Numbered from the stretch's first letter, positions 26,329 to 35,511 are shown. The stretch: DNA of 64,000 nt from Sporichthya brevicatena (GCF_039525035.1 NZ_BAAAHE010000014.1:192022-256021); one strand, 5' to 3'. Made by a program: numbers and translations. Notes: a model not told the origin generated them from the letters alone.

Positions 26329-26777
26329 CCGCGGTCCTCCGGCGACTCTCTCCCTGGTCGCCGGCGGAGTCCCGGCGGCTCCTGCTGCTGGTCGGGGCCG
26401 GCCTGGTCGTCGTGGCCGTGGCCTGGTGGATCGTCTCCCGCGAGGCGGCGTGGAGCGAGCAGACCGACGCGATGGGCCTGGCGGTGATCGGCGCGATGGT
26501 CGCCGCCTACGGCGTGACCAGCTGGCTGCTGCGGGCGCGCGCGGTCTGCACCGCGCGGCGCAACGCCATGTTCGCCGTGCTCGGTGACGTCGGTCCCGGG
26601 CGGACCGCGGCGCCGATCGTGGTCATCGACGAGGGCCCGGCCGAGTTCGTCGTCGCCCACCCGGAGCAGGGTCGCTACCACCGGCCCGACTGCGCCCTGG
26701 CGGCCGGGACGAACTGGCCGACGGTGCCGCGCGTGGAGCTGGCGGACCGTCAGGCCTGCGGGGTGTGTACACCGTGA
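26325..26777 (+). CDS. Small membrane protein with C-terminal His/Cys motif
   Basis: 150 aa, GTG start, two hydrophobic helices (LLLLVGAGLVVVAVAWWIV and AVIGAMVAAYGVTSWLL), then a soluble tail. The tail contains YHRPDCALAAG followed by ACGVC, a His-Cys-Cys-Cys set that could bind a metal. The function is unknown. It overlaps the previous gene by 4 nt and the permease gene by at least 4 nt, so it is translated together with the transporter. Confidence 0.7.
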   Translation: MTAVLRRLSPWSPAESRRLLLLVGAGLVVVAVAWWIVSREAAWSEQTDAMGLAVIGAMVAAYGVTSWLLRARAVCTARRNAMFAVLGDVGPGRTAAPIVVIDEGPAEFVVAHPEQGRYHRPDCALAAGTNWPTVPRVELADRQACGVCTP

Positions 26778-28717
26778 TCGACAACCTGCTGCCGTTCATC
26801 GTCACCGGGCTGAGTACCGGGTCGGTGTTCGCGATCGCGGCGATGGGTCTGGTGCTCACGTACAAAACCTCCGGCGTCTTCAACTTCGGCCACGGGGCGC
26901 TGGCCGCCGCCGGGGCGTACGTGACCTGGGACCTGTGGGTGCAGCGCGGCTGGCCGTGGCCGCTCGCGCTCCTCACCGCGGTGGCCGCGGTCGGGATCGT
27001 GGGCGGGTTCGTGCTCGAACGCGTCGCGGTCGGGCTCGCGGACAAGCCCGCCGCGTTGCGGGTCGTCGCGACCGTGGGTGTGCTGCTCGCCGTCCAGGCC
27101 GCGCTGACGATCCACTACGGCAGCGCCAGCATCCCGATGGACTACTTCCTCCCGTCGGAGACGGTCGAGGTCGGCAGCGTCAACATCCGCTACGAGCAGA
27201 TGATCGTCTTCGTCGTCGCGCTCGGCTGCGCCGTGGGGCTCGCGCTGTTCTTCCGGCGGACGCGGCTCGGGGTCTCGATGCAGGGCGTCGTCGACGACCC
27301 GGCGCTGCTCGGTCTGCAGGCGGTCAGCCCGATCCGGGTGCGCCGCAGCGCGTGGATGATCGGCTCCTGCTTCGCGGCCTTCTCCGGCGCGCTGCTCGCC
27401 CCGACGCTGAACCTCGACGCGACGCTGCTGACCCTGCTGGTCGTCCAGGCCTTCGGTGCCGCCGCGATCGGCCGCTTCGACTCGCTGCCCCTGGTCTACG
27501 CCGGCGGTCTCGCCATCGGCGTGGGGCAGGAGGTCACGAAGTACGTCGTCTCGAAGGACTTCCTGGTCGACAACGTCGACCCGCAGCTGCTGCAGCCGCT
27601 GCCGAGCAACGTGCCGTTCCTGGTCCTGTTCGTGGTCCTGGTCGTCGCCCGCCGCTCGGCGTTCCCGGAGCGCGGCGCCAAGGTCGTCAAGCGCGAGCGG
27701 CCTCCGCGGCCGATGCCGCGTCAGGTCGTGACGGGGGGAGCGACGGCGGCGCTGGTGCTGCTCGTGCTGGTGCCCGCGCTGGTGTCGGGCTCCCGCATGC
27801 CGTTGTACAGCACCGGCCTCGCGTACGTCGTACTGTTCGCCTCGCTGCACCTGCTGGTGCGGACCTCGGGTCAGGTGTCGCTGTGTCAGATGGCCTTCGC
27901 CGCCATCGGTGCCGCGGCCTCGGTGCACGCCCAGGACGCGGGCGCCCCGTTCCTGCTCGCGGTGCTGATCGCCGGCCTGATCGCGTTGCCCGTCGGGGCC
28001 TTCATCTCGCTGCCGGCGGTGAAGCTCTCCGGGGTCTACCTCGCGATCGCGACGTTCGGCTTCGGGATCCTCGTCGAGCGCATCTTCTTCCCGTCGGACC
28101 TGATGTTCGGCGCCCAGCAGTCCCAGTCCGCGCCGCGGCCCGGCTGGGCCGAGGGTGACACGGCCTACTACTACGTCGTGCTCACGGTCGCGCTGCTCGC
28201 GGTGGGGTCGCTGGTTCTGGTCCACCGGTCGCGGCTCGGCCGGTTGCTCCGGGCACTCGCCGACTCCCCGGCCGCGGTGGTGGCGCACGGGACGCGAGCC
28301 AACGTCCTGCGGCTGTTCGCGTTCTGCTTCTCGGCATTCCTCGCCGGCGTCAGCGGTGCGGTGCTGGTGCCGGTCACTGGCAGTGCGAGCGGGCTGTCGT
28401 TCAACTTCGGCGTCTCGCTGATGCTGCTCGCGGTGCTGATCCTCGCCGGCCGGCGTCCGCTGGTCGCGCCGTTCGTCGGTGCCGCCGCGATGATCGTCGT
28501 TCCCGGTTACGTCACCAACGCCGAGGCCCTGGAGTACCTGCCGATCGTGTTCGGTGTCTCCGCGGTGCTGCTCGCGACCGGCGCCCTCGAGCGCGGCTGG
28601 GCCGCCGCGACGACGACACGGCGCATGGCCGCCCGTCCCGCGGTCGGCCCGGCGCGGGCGCGTGCGGCGGACCTGGCCGAGGCGGCCGAGACGCCCGAGC
28701 TGGTGGGTGCGCGATGA
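26774..28717 (+). CDS. Branched-chain-type ABC transporter permease, LivH-LivM fusion
   Basis: 647-aa fusion of the two permeases of a LIV/HAAT importer. The LivH half runs from about 1 to 300 with [17 protein letters not shown] near 35-50 and [15 protein letters not shown] near 175. The LivM half runs from about 330 to 620 with [17 protein letters not shown] prefer GTG 26774, which gives the 4-nt overlap common here; GTG 26765 is an in-frame alternative adding three residues. Its paralogue at the start of the window is cut by the edge. Confidence 0.92.
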   Translation: MIDNLLPFIVTGLSTGSVFAIAAMGLVLTYKTSGVFNFGHGALAAAGAYVTWDLWVQRGWPWPLALLTAVAAVGIVGGFVLERVAVGLADKPAALRVVATVGVLLAVQAALTIHYGSASIPMDYFLPSETVEVGSVNIRYEQMIVFVVALGCAVGLALFFRRTRLGVSMQGVVDDPALLGLQAVSPIRVRRSAWMIGSCFAAFSGALLAPTLNLDATLLTLLVVQAFGAAAIGRFDSLPLVYAGGLAIGVGQEVTKYVVSKDFLVDNVDPQLLQPLPSNVPFLVLFVVLVVARRSAFPERGAKVVKRERPPRPMPRQVVTGGATAALVLLVLVPALVSGSRMPLYSTGLAYVVLFASLHLLVRTSGQVSLCQMAFAAIGAAASVHAQDAGAPFLLAVLIAGLIALPVGAFISLPAVKLSGVYLAIATFGFGILVERIFFPSDLMFGAQQSQSAPRPGWAEGDTAYYYVVLTVALLAVGSLVLVHRSRLGRLLRALADSPAAVVAHGTRANVLRLFAFCFSAFLAGVSGAVLVPVTGSASGLSFNFGVSLMLLAVLILAGRRPLVAPFVGAAAMIVVPGYVTNAEALEYLPIVFGVSAVLLATGALERGWAAATTTRRMAARPAVGPARARAADLAEAAETPELVGAR

Positions 28718-29493
28718 ACCGGGACCTGCGACTGACCGGGATCACCGTTCGCTTCGGCGGTCTGACCGCGGTCGACGACGTGTCGTTGGTGGCGCGCGCC
28801 GGCGAGGTGACCGGGCTGATCGGCCCCAACGGCGCCGGCAAGACGACGACCTTCAACGCGACGACCGGCGTCGTGCCGATCACCACCGGATCGGTGGAAC
28901 TCGGTGGTCGGCGGATCGACGGCCTCTCGACCGCGGCGCGCGCGGAGCTCGGGCTGGGCCGGACGTTCCAGCGCATGGAGCTGTTCGACTCCATGACGGT
29001 GCGTGAGAACGTCGCGCTCGGTCCGGAGATGCGGCAGGCCGGGCGCAGCACGTGGACCCACCTGTTCGCCCCCGCCGCGGAGCGGCGCGAGGTGCGCGAG
29101 CGGACCGAGGACGCGCTGTCGGTGTGCGGGTTGCGGCCGGTCGCCGACGTGCGGACCGGCGAGCTGTCGACGGGCCAGCGGCGCCTGGTCGAACTGGCCC
29201 GTGCGCTGGCGTCGCGGTTCGACCTGCTGCTGCTCGACGAGCCGTCCTCGGGCCTCGACCCGATGGAGACCGGGCGGTTCATCGAGATCCTGCAGTCGAT
29301 GGTCGAGACCTACGGAACGGGTCTACTGGTCGTCGAGCACGACATCGCGCTGGTCCGGGAGCTGTGCACCAGCCTGTACGTCCTGGACTTCGGCAAGCTG
29401 ATCGCGAGCGGCCCTGCGCGCGAGGTGCTCGGCAGCGAGATCGTCCGCGCCGCCTACCTCGGGTCCGAGGCCGTCGAGGAGGCCGTCTCATGA
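28714..29493 (+). CDS. livG: LIV-type ABC transporter ATP-binding protein LivG (second set)
   Basis: 259 aa. Walker [10 protein letters not shown] is near residues 37-45, with the signature [15 protein letters not shown] and Walker [13 protein letters not shown] further on. The shared segment [16 protein letters not shown] is almost identical to the product of 1548-2372, which supports whole-operon duplication. It has 4-nt overlaps on both sides. Confidence 0.93.
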   Translation: MNRDLRLTGITVRFGGLTAVDDVSLVARAGEVTGLIGPNGAGKTTTFNATTGVVPITTGSVELGGRRIDGLSTAARAELGLGRTFQRMELFDSMTVRENVALGPEMRQAGRSTWTHLFAPAAERREVRERTEDALSVCGLRPVADVRTGELSTGQRRLVELARALASRFDLLLLDEPSSGLDPMETGRFIEILQSMVETYGTGLLVVEHDIALVRELCTSLYVLDFGKLIASGPAREVLGSEIVRAAYLGSEAVEEAVS

Positions 29494-30179
29494 TGCGGCT
29501 GACCGGCATCACGGCCGGCTACGAGGACACCACCGTGCTGCGCGGTGTCGACCTGACGATCCCGGACAACGCGGTGGTCGCGCTGCTCGGCCCGAACGGC
29601 GCCGGCAAGACGACCCTGCTGCGCGTCGCGTCCGGGCTGCTGCGGCCGTGGTCGGGGACCATCGAGCTCGACGGGCGGGACGTCACGGGCCAGCCGTCGC
29701 ACGCGCTCGCCGCGGCCGGGGTGTGCCACGTGCCGGAGGGGCGGGGCGTCTTCCCGGGCCTGACGGTGGACGAGAACCTGCGGCTGCAGGCGCCGAGCCG
29801 GACGGCGGTCGCCGAGCGCGTGCTGCCGGCCTTCCCGCGGCTCGGGGAGCGGCTCACGCAACGGGCGGGGAGCCTGTCCGGCGGTGAGCAGCAGATGCTC
29901 GCGCTCGCACACGCGTACACGGGCCGCCACAGCGCGGTGCTGCTCGACGAGGTGTCGATGGGGCTGGCCCCGCGCATCGTCGACGAGATCTTTGAGCACT
30001 TGAAGGTGTTGGCTGCGTCGGGCACATCTCTTCTTTTGGTCGAGCAATACGTGAAACGGGCCCTCGAGCTCGCAGACTACGTCTACGTGCTGCGCCGCGG
30101 GCAGATCGAGTTCGCGGGGGAGCCGTGGCAGCTGGGCACCGACGCCATCCTGTCGTCCTACCTGGGAGAGAGCTCATGA
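29490..30179 (+). CDS. livF: LIV-type ABC transporter ATP-binding protein LivF (second set)
   Basis: 229 aa with Walker [26 protein letters not shown], signature LSGGEQQMLALAH and Walker B VLLDEVSMGLAP. Very similar to the product of 2365-3060. The ATG at 29490 is followed directly by a second ATG. Around 29990-30060 the codon use is briefly less GC-rich (for example TTTGAGCACTTGAAGGTGTTG), which is unusual in this window but does not break the frame. Confidence 0.93.
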   Translation: MMRLTGITAGYEDTTVLRGVDLTIPDNAVVALLGPNGAGKTTLLRVASGLLRPWSGTIELDGRDVTGQPSHALAAAGVCHVPEGRGVFPGLTVDENLRLQAPSRTAVAERVLPAFPRLGERLTQRAGSLSGGEQQMLALAHAYTGRHSAVLLDEVSMGLAPRIVDEIFEHLKVLAASGTSLLLVEQYVKRALELADYVYVLRRGQIEFAGEPWQLGTDAILSSYLGESS

Positions 30180-31426
30180 TCCGACGGACCGTCAGTGGCG
30201 TCGCCGTGGGTGGTCTGCTCGCGCTCGCCGGGGGAGCGGCGCTGATGACCTCGGCCCGCGCCGCCGAACCCGGCGCGTTCACCCTGTCCGCGCGGGCGGA
30301 CTCGGTCGGCATCCAGACGATCGCCCAGGACGCGCCGGTCGTCTCCATCGGCGGCGGCGAGATCGCGCTGGTGACGCCGTCGAGCGCCCAGTCGCAGATC
30401 GACTCCTTCGGTGGGTCCCGCAGCTTCGCGTCCGCGCCGTACCCGGGTGACCTCGTCGTCAGCCTGCCGCCGACGATCGCGGGTGTCTCCGGCGGTGCCG
30501 CGCCGGTGCCGGAGTACCCGGCGTACGTCTCCAGCGACTACCCGGTGCGCAACGAGCAGGTCCTGCAGTTCGGGCCCCAGCAGCTGACCGCCCGCAGCAC
30601 CGAGCACTCCAGCGAGGCCCAGGCGCAGATCGGCATCCAGTCGACCCCGCCCGAGGTCGCGGCCGCGATCACGAAGACCTCGGTCGCGCGGAACGCCGCG
30701 ACGGGCGGCGCGACCGCCGTCGCCGACGCGCTGCTCTCCCCGCTGTCCTACACCGACGTCATCAAGCTCGGGCAGGTCCACACCACGGCCAAGGCGGTCT
30801 GGGAGCCGGGCGCGGCCAAGCCGACCCTGACCTCGACCTTCGACGCCGGCAACGTCACGATCGCCGGGCAGACGTTCGGCCTGACCTCGAACGGCCTCGT
30901 CGTCCCGGGGACCAAGACCCCGGTCGACGACGCGGTCATCGCGGACCTGCTCAAGAACGCCGGCGCCTTCCTCGAGGTGCTGCCGGAGCAGCGGACCGCC
31001 ACGAGCATCACCTCGGCCAGTCTGCGCCTGACGTACCAGCAGGTCCTGCCGAACGCCGGTCTCACGACCGTGCGCCTGATCCTCGGTCAGGTCTCTGCGA
31101 CGGCGGTGTCGGAGGCGTCCGAGCTCGCGGCTCCCGGCGCGGCCGGTGCGCCGGGCGGCACGGCCTCCGGCGGCGGCGTGCCGGGCGTCATCGACCCTGT
31201 CGGCATCCCGGGTGCGGGCGTCGACGCCGCGGGCGTCGGTCAGCTCCCCTCGGTGCCCGTGACGACCGACCTCGTGCCCGGCGCCACCAGCGCCGACGGT
31301 GTCCAGCTCGCGGGCCGTTCCGCCCCGCCCAGCCCGGACTACGACCGCTTCTACCTGGTGCTCGTCGTCGGCGGTTTCGCCGCCCTCGTCACCGCCCGCA
31401 TCCGCACCGCCCGCCGTTTCGTCTGA
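30176..31426 (+). CDS. Secreted protein with C-terminal anchor, associated with second LIV operon
   Basis: 416 aa, function unknown, paralogous to the product of 3057-4406. It has a signal peptide (VAVGGLLALAGGAALMTSARA), a Ser/Thr/Ala-rich ectodomain, a Gly/Ala/Pro linker near 315-375 and a C-terminal helix (FYLVLVVGGFAALVTARI) with a basic end. Both paralogues carry LAGR just before the final anchor and have PEYPAYV or PPFPGYV near residue 120. The ATG overlaps livF by 4 nt. The convergent gene ends 2 nt downstream. Confidence 0.78.
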   Translation: MIRRTVSGVAVGGLLALAGGAALMTSARAAEPGAFTLSARADSVGIQTIAQDAPVVSIGGGEIALVTPSSAQSQIDSFGGSRSFASAPYPGDLVVSLPPTIAGVSGGAAPVPEYPAYVSSDYPVRNEQVLQFGPQQLTARSTEHSSEAQAQIGIQSTPPEVAAAITKTSVARNAATGGATAVADALLSPLSYTDVIKLGQVHTTAKAVWEPGAAKPTLTSTFDAGNVTIAGQTFGLTSNGLVVPGTKTPVDDAVIADLLKNAGAFLEVLPEQRTATSITSASLRLTYQQVLPNAGLTTVRLILGQVSATAVSEASELAAPGAAGAPGGTASGGGVPGVIDPVGIPGAGVDAAGVGQLPSVPVTTDLVPGATSADGVQLAGRSAPPSPDYDRFYLVLVVGGFAALVTARIRTARRFV

Positions 31427-31428
31427 CG

Positions 31429-32724
31429 CTACGGGTGGACGAGGTGGCCCGCGACGAGGGTCGCTCTCGTCGCGCCGTCCTGGCGGAGGACGAGGTCCGC
31501 AGGGGCGTCGACCGCCACCGTCCGGGGCGCTCCGCCGGGGTCGTCGGGTGAGGCGAGGTAGGCGGCGAGGGCCTCGCTCTCGGTGAGGCACTCGGCGGGG
31601 TTGAGGGGTTCGCCGTCGGGGGTGAGCCGGGTGGTCGCGCCCGCGATCACCGCCCACGGGTCGAGCGGGCCGTGGGGGGCGTCGCTCGACAGCGCGAGGG
31701 GGACGCCGGCGCGGTGGAGGGACGCGCACCGGTAGAGGTCGGCGTGGTCGGCCGCCGGGACGTCGCGGCGGTAGTCGTCGCCGCGGGCGCCGAGGAACCC
31801 GGGCTGCGTGACGACGCGCAGCCCGCGGTCCCGCAGCGCTGAGATCGCTGCGGCCGGGACGAGGGCCGCGTGCTCGATCCGGTCGCCGGGGCGGGAGCCG
31901 GCGGCGTCGAGAGCGGCGAGCAGGAGCGCGAACGCCTCACGTGTGACGCAGTGGACGGCGACCGCGCGGCCCGTCCCGTGGGCCGCGGTGATGCGGGCGG
32001 TCAGGTCCTCCAGGTCCGGCAGATCGGGGTCGGCGAGCACGATCTTGTACGGCCCGACGGTGGTGCCGAGCGGGGCGGCGCACTCCAGCCCGACGCCGAG
32101 CAGCGTGACCCGCTGAGGGAGCGCGTTCGCGTCAAACTCGACGAGATCCGGTGTCGCGTCGGTGACCGCGGTGATGCCGTGGGCGGCGAGCCGGCGCCCG
32201 ACGTCGGTCAGGTCGGGGACGCCGCGGACGGGCAGGCGGGTCCGTAACCAGTCGTCGGCGCGGCGGAGGCGGCCGGTCGGCGCGCCGGCGGCGTCGCGTT
32301 CGACGCCGGGGTGGCCGGCGGCGGTGAGGTTCAGCAGCCGCGCCCCGGTCGAGTTCACCGTCCACTGCGCGCCGCTCCGGTGCTGCGCGCGGACCGGACG
32401 GTGGGGGTGGAGGGCATCGAGCGCGGCGGCGTCAAGGTCGTCCGCCAGACCGACGGCGCGGACCCAGCCGTGCTCGTCGGTCGGGGCGGCGGCCAGCGCC
32501 GCTGCCATCTGAGGTCGCGTCAGGCCGGTGAGGTCGACCGACGCGGCGGCGGCCGCGAGGGCGTGCAGGTGGAGGTGGTGGTCGACGAGCCCCGGCAGGA
32601 TCTGCGCGCCGGCGGCGTCGAGGAGTTCCTCACCGCGCAGGTCCGGGCCGATCTCGGCGATCCGGTCGCCGTCGAGCCGGAGGTCGACGAGACGGCCGTC
32701 GAGGAGGGCGTTCCGGATCAGCAC
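31429..32724 (-). CDS. Amidohydrolase family protein (YtcJ-like)
   Basis: 431-aa metal-dependent hydrolase. The N-terminal HxH site is in LPGLVDHHLHLHA, with later ligands in VAVHCVTREA, IEHAALV and the Asp of LSSDAPHGPLDPW. These fit amidohydrolase family 3 (YtcJ-like), whose substrates are mostly unknown; hydrolysis of an amide or cyclic amide is likely. The GTG start at 32724 overlaps the CoA-transferase stop by 7 nt. It is somewhat shorter than typical YtcJ (about 540 aa). Confidence 0.82.
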   Translation of the reverse strand: MLIRNALLDGRLVDLRLDGDRIAEIGPDLRGEELLDAAGAQILPGLVDHHLHLHALAAAAASVDLTGLTRPQMAAALAAAPTDEHGWVRAVGLADDLDAAALDALHPHRPVRAQHRSGAQWTVNSTGARLLNLTAAGHPGVERDAAGAPTGRLRRADDWLRTRLPVRGVPDLTDVGRRLAAHGITAVTDATPDLVEFDANALPQRVTLLGVGLECAAPLGTTVGPYKIVLADPDLPDLEDLTARITAAHGTGRAVAVHCVTREAFALLLAALDAAGSRPGDRIEHAALVPAAAISALRDRGLRVVTQPGFLGARGDDYRRDVPAADHADLYRCASLHRAGVPLALSSDAPHGPLDPWAVIAGATTRLTPDGEPLNPAECLTESEALAAYLASPDDPGGAPRTVAVDAPADLVLRQDGATRATLVAGHLVHP

Positions 32725-33878
32725 CCGAGCTCCCGGCGGACGGCGTCGGGGCCCGCGCCGGCGGCCGGCGCCTCGCCGCGCACCGGCCGGGCGCGGGGTG
32801 GCAGTGCGCCCTCGGCGGCGACCGCGGACTCCCCGCTGCTGAGCGTGGCCGCGACCACCGCCGTCATGTCGATCTCGACGAGTTCGCCGGGAGCCGCGGT
32901 CACCGCGCGCACCGCGGCGGTCAGGCCGGCGAGGGGGTCGGCGATCGCGTCCCCGACGAACACCGGCCGCCCGGCGTCCCACGCGACGAGCCCCGCGCCG
33001 GCGGCGACGTCGTCCCCGAACCCGACGCGGTTGCTCGCGCGCCCGGCAGCGGTGAGGGAGACCCAGGTGGCGCCGGTGCCCTCCGGGGTCAGGCCCCAGG
33101 ACGCGAGGGCCCGCGGGCGCGAGGCCTCGATGACGACGTCCGCGGCCTCGACGAGCGCGGTCAGGAACCGGCGGCCGTCCCGGTCGTGGGGATCCGCGAC
33201 GACCGAGCGGTGCCCGGCGTGCAGGAGCCGGTAGAAGTCCGCATTCCCGTACCGGGCGCCGTCGGGCCGGGTCGGGGTCTCGACCTTCACCACCCGCGCG
33301 CCCGCCAGCCCGAGCAGGTGCGCGCACAGCGGCCCCGCCCACAGCGCGCTGAAGTCGACGACGAGCCGACCCGCCACTTCTGCGGCGGGGCGCGCCCTTC
33401 CGTCGTCCTCGACGGGCGCGCCGCGCGGGAGCAGTGGGGGAACGGGAGCGGCCGCGACCCCCAGCAACGCGGCCCGTTCGGCGAGGTCGGCGCCGGAGTG
33501 GGTGGCGAGCCAGTCCGTGACCGCCGGCCACGGGTCGACGGGGAGCTCGCCGCCGACGAGCGCCCCGAGCAGCAGCGGGTCGTCGGGTCGGGCGCAGGAG
33601 ACGGCGGCCCAGCCGTCGGCGGTGGGCAGCAACCGGCAGCTGCCGCCGACCGAGATCGCGCCCCGCCGGCGGCCGCCGGTGAACGCGGCGCGCTCGGCGA
33701 GCAGAGCGGCGCCGTCGACCTCGACGCCGACCGCGGCCAGCTGGGCGCCGAGCTCGCGGGCGAGGCTGGCGGCGGTCCCCGGCGGGACCAGGGGCGGACC
33801 CTCCTGACGTCCCGTCAGGAACGCGACGCCGCTGGTCAGCCAGTCGGCGACACGGTCGGTCGCGGCCCCCGGGAGCAC
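32718..33878 (-). CDS. CoA-transferase family III (CaiB/BaiF) protein, rearranged or diverged
   Basis: 386 aa. The typical N-terminal CaiB motif (VVDFSALWAGPLCAHLLGLAGARVVKVETP) appears only at about residue 175, so about 170 residues precede it. The segment RPRALASWGLTPE matches the family. The part after it is short. This two-part order, with a C-terminal-like region first, suggests a permuted or diverged family member. The GTG start at 33878 lies 7 nt from a TATAGT -10, consistent with a leaderless transcript. Confidence 0.7.
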   Translation of the reverse strand: MLPGAATDRVADWLTSGVAFLTGRQEGPPLVPPGTAASLARELGAQLAAVGVEVDGAALLAERAAFTGGRRRGAISVGGSCRLLPTADGWAAVSCARPDDPLLLGALVGGELPVDPWPAVTDWLATHSGADLAERAALLGVAAAPVPPLLPRGAPVEDDGRARPAAEVAGRLVVDFSALWAGPLCAHLLGLAGARVVKVETPTRPDGARYGNADFYRLLHAGHRSVVADPHDRDGRRFLTALVEAADVVIEASRPRALASWGLTPEGTGATWVSLTAAGRASNRVGFGDDVAAGAGLVAWDAGRPVFVGDAIADPLAGLTAAVRAVTAAPGELVEIDMTAVVAATLSSGESAVAAEGALPPRARPVRGEAPAAGAGPDAVRRELGC

Positions 33879-33884
33879 CGGCCG

Positions 33885-33894
33885 ACTATACGCT
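33885..33894. promoter_or_regulatory. Overlapping divergent -10 elements, leaderless starts
   Basis: TATAGT on the minus strand (33890-33885) ends 6 nt before the GTG at 33878. TACGCT on the plus strand (33889-33894) ends 8 nt before the GTG at 33903. The two hexamers overlap by 2 bp in a 24-nt gap, too short for normal leaders. Predicted from spacing only. Confidence 0.5.
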
Positions 33895-33902
33895 CGCCTG
33901 TC

Positions 33903-34766
33903 GTGGGAGACGTCGCGGTCGTGGAGCTGGACGGCTTCGAGCTGCGGCTCGTGCCGACCGGGACCGACGCGGGATCCGACGAGGTCGCCGTCGCGGACCC
34001 GAGCGCGGAGGCCGCCCGGATCGAGGCGGCGCTCGAGGCGAACCCCCACGCGGCGGCCCTCCTGGTCTCGGTGCTGCGCCGGACGCTCGACCTCGACGCC
34101 CGCACGGCGCTCGAGCTGGAGTCCCTCACCTACTCGACGCTCCTCGGCGGGCCCGAGTTCGCGGCCTGGCTGTTCCGCCGCGGGCCCCGCCCGGTCCCGC
34201 CGCTCGTCGCGGACCCGGTGCGGCTGACGCGCGACGGCGACGTCCTGCACGTCACGCTCAACCGGCCCGAGCGCCGCAACGCCTACGGCGCCCAGGTGCG
34301 CGACGCGCTCGTCGACGCCCTCGCGGTGGCGCTCGCCGACCCCGACGTCCGCGTGGTGCTCGACGGCGCCGGGCCCTGCTTCTGCGCCGGGGGAGACCGC
34401 GATGAGTTCGGCACCACGCCCGACCCCGTCACCGCGCACCTGATCCGCACCCAGGCCGGGGCCGCGTGGCCGCTGCATCAGCTCGCCGAGCGGGTGGAGG
34501 TGCGACTGCACGGCCCGTGCATCGGGGCGGGCATCGAGCTCCCGGCGTTCGCGGGGCGCGTCGTCGCCGCCCCCGGCACGACGTTCCGGCTCCCGGAGCT
34601 CGGCATGGGCCTGATCCCCGGCGCCGGCGGGACCGTCAGCCTGCCCCGGCGGATCGGCGTCGCCCGGACGGCGTACCTCGTCCTCTCCGGCGCCACCCTC
34701 GACCTCGACACCGCCCTCGCCTGGGGCCTCGTCGACGCCCGCACTGGAGATGACATCTCCAGCTGA
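33903..34766 (+). CDS. Crotonase-family protein with N-terminal extension and abrupt C-terminus
   Basis: 287 aa. The first ~105 residues are an acidic helical extension of unknown fold. The crotonase core begins at LTRDGDVLHVTLNRPERRNAYG and has CFCAGGDRDEF plus GPCIGAGIELPAF, with a second Glu in FRLPELGMGL, so both catalytic Glu are present. It stops soon after TALAWGLVDA, where crotonases usually continue for about 60 residues. The last codons (TGDDISS) are supplied by the first copy of a palindromic repeat array. It may be 3' truncated by repeat insertion, or belong to a naturally short subfamily. Confidence 0.72.
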   Translation: MGDVAVVELDGFELRLVPTGTDAGSDEVAVADPSAEAARIEAALEANPHAAALLVSVLRRTLDLDARTALELESLTYSTLLGGPEFAAWLFRRGPRPVPPLVADPVRLTRDGDVLHVTLNRPERRNAYGAQVRDALVDALAVALADPDVRVVLDGAGPCFCAGGDRDEFGTTPDPVTAHLIRTQAGAAWPLHQLAERVEVRLHGPCIGAGIELPAFAGRVVAAPGTTFRLPELGMGLIPGAGGTVSLPRRIGVARTAYLVLSGATLDLDTALAWGLVDARTGDDISS

Positions 34767-34872
34767 TCGGGCCCTGTTCGTTGGAGATGACATCTCCACT
34801 GAATTCCGCGAATCCGTTGGAGATGACATCTCCACTGGATCCCGCGATCTGCACTGAAGATGTCATCTCCAG
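34744..34872. repeat. Four-copy array of 17-bp palindrome
   Basis: TGGAGATGACATCTCCA at 34745-34761, 34782-34798 and 34818-34834, and one inverted copy with one mismatch at 34855-34871. Spacing is 36-37 nt start to start. The spacers are partly alike (CTGaATtCCGCGA after copy 2, CTGgATcCCGCGA after copy 3). It lies between two convergent genes and overlaps the end of the upstream one. A fifth copy is at 58155-58171. Confidence 0.85.
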
Positions 34873-34890
34873 TGCAGGGTCGGGCCGGGG

Positions 34891-35511
34891 TCAGGCGGGT
34901 TGGGGAGCGGGGAGGGCGCCGAGGCGGACGAGTTCGGCGCGGCAGGTGTCGAGGCCGGTGAACAGGATCGGATGGATCCCGACGGTGGCGGCGCCGTCGA
35001 CGTTCACCGCGAGGTCGTCGACGAACGCGACCTCGGCGGCGGGGCGGTCGAGCTTGTCGAGCAGGACCCGGTAGATCTGCGGATCGGGTTTGCGGACCCC
35101 GGCCTCGCTGGAGTCGACGACGACCTCGAACAGCTCGAACGGGAACGTCGCGCGCCAGGCGGCCTCGGCGACGTTGTTGGTGAGCAGGGCGGTGGTCGCG
35201 TGCTCGCGGACCTCCTCGACGAACGCCAGCATCGCCGGGTTCAGCACCTGGCCCTCGCCCGCCGCGGCGCCGAGGCGCTTCATGTCGATCCGCTGCCCGT
35301 GCCGCCGCTCGGCCTCGATGCAGACGTACTTCATGAACTCGCGCGAGGTCAGCTGCCCGGTCTCGAGGAGCCCCATCTTCGGGTCGTCGCGGAAGAACGT
35401 GACGAGCGCGTCCGCCGGCAGCCCCAGCTCCGCCTCGTAGGTGTTGAAGCCCGCGAATGCCGAGTACGTGAGTACCCCGCCGAAGTCGAACGCCACCGCC
35501 GTCACCGTCAT
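34891..35511 (-). CDS. HAD-superfamily hydrolase (phosphatase-like)
   Basis: 206 aa. Motif I is VAFDFGGVLT, with the nucleophile Asp but Gly in place of the second Asp. Motif II is LLTNN, motif III is the Lys in VRKPDPQIY, and motif IV is VAFVDDLAVNVDGA. A small alpha-helical cap sits between I and II. This pattern matches the HAD group found with acyl-CoA dehydrogenase and ACAD10-type systems, suggesting a phosphorylated or acyl intermediate, but activity is not certain. It is divergent from the CoA-transferase operon at 35751. Confidence 0.85.
   Translation of the reverse strand: MTVTAVAFDFGGVLTYSAFAGFNTYEAELGLPADALVTFFRDDPKMGLLETGQLTSREFMKYVCIEAERRHGQRIDMKRLGAAAGEGQVLNPAMLAFVEEVREHATTALLTNNVAEAAWRATFPFELFEVVVDSSEAGVRKPDPQIYRVLLDKLDRPAAEVAFVDDLAVNVDGAATVGIHPILFTGLDTCRAELVRLGALPAPQPA

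Noticed and set aside
29980..30060. Locally lower GC and TTG/TTT codons in the second livF, possible foreign insert
   Set aside because: The frame and the livF motifs continue unchanged and the first livF has the same residues here, so it is only codon variation.
30158..31729. Minus-strand open frame (523 codons) over the secreted protein gene
   Set aside because: The plus frame has a signal peptide, an anchor and a paralogue; the minus frame is low-complexity Arg/Asp/Gly.
34744..34872. CRISPR-like array (four repeats with about 20-nt spacers)
   Set aside because: The repeat is a 17-bp full palindrome, the spacers are only 19-20 nt and similar to each other, and no cas genes are present.
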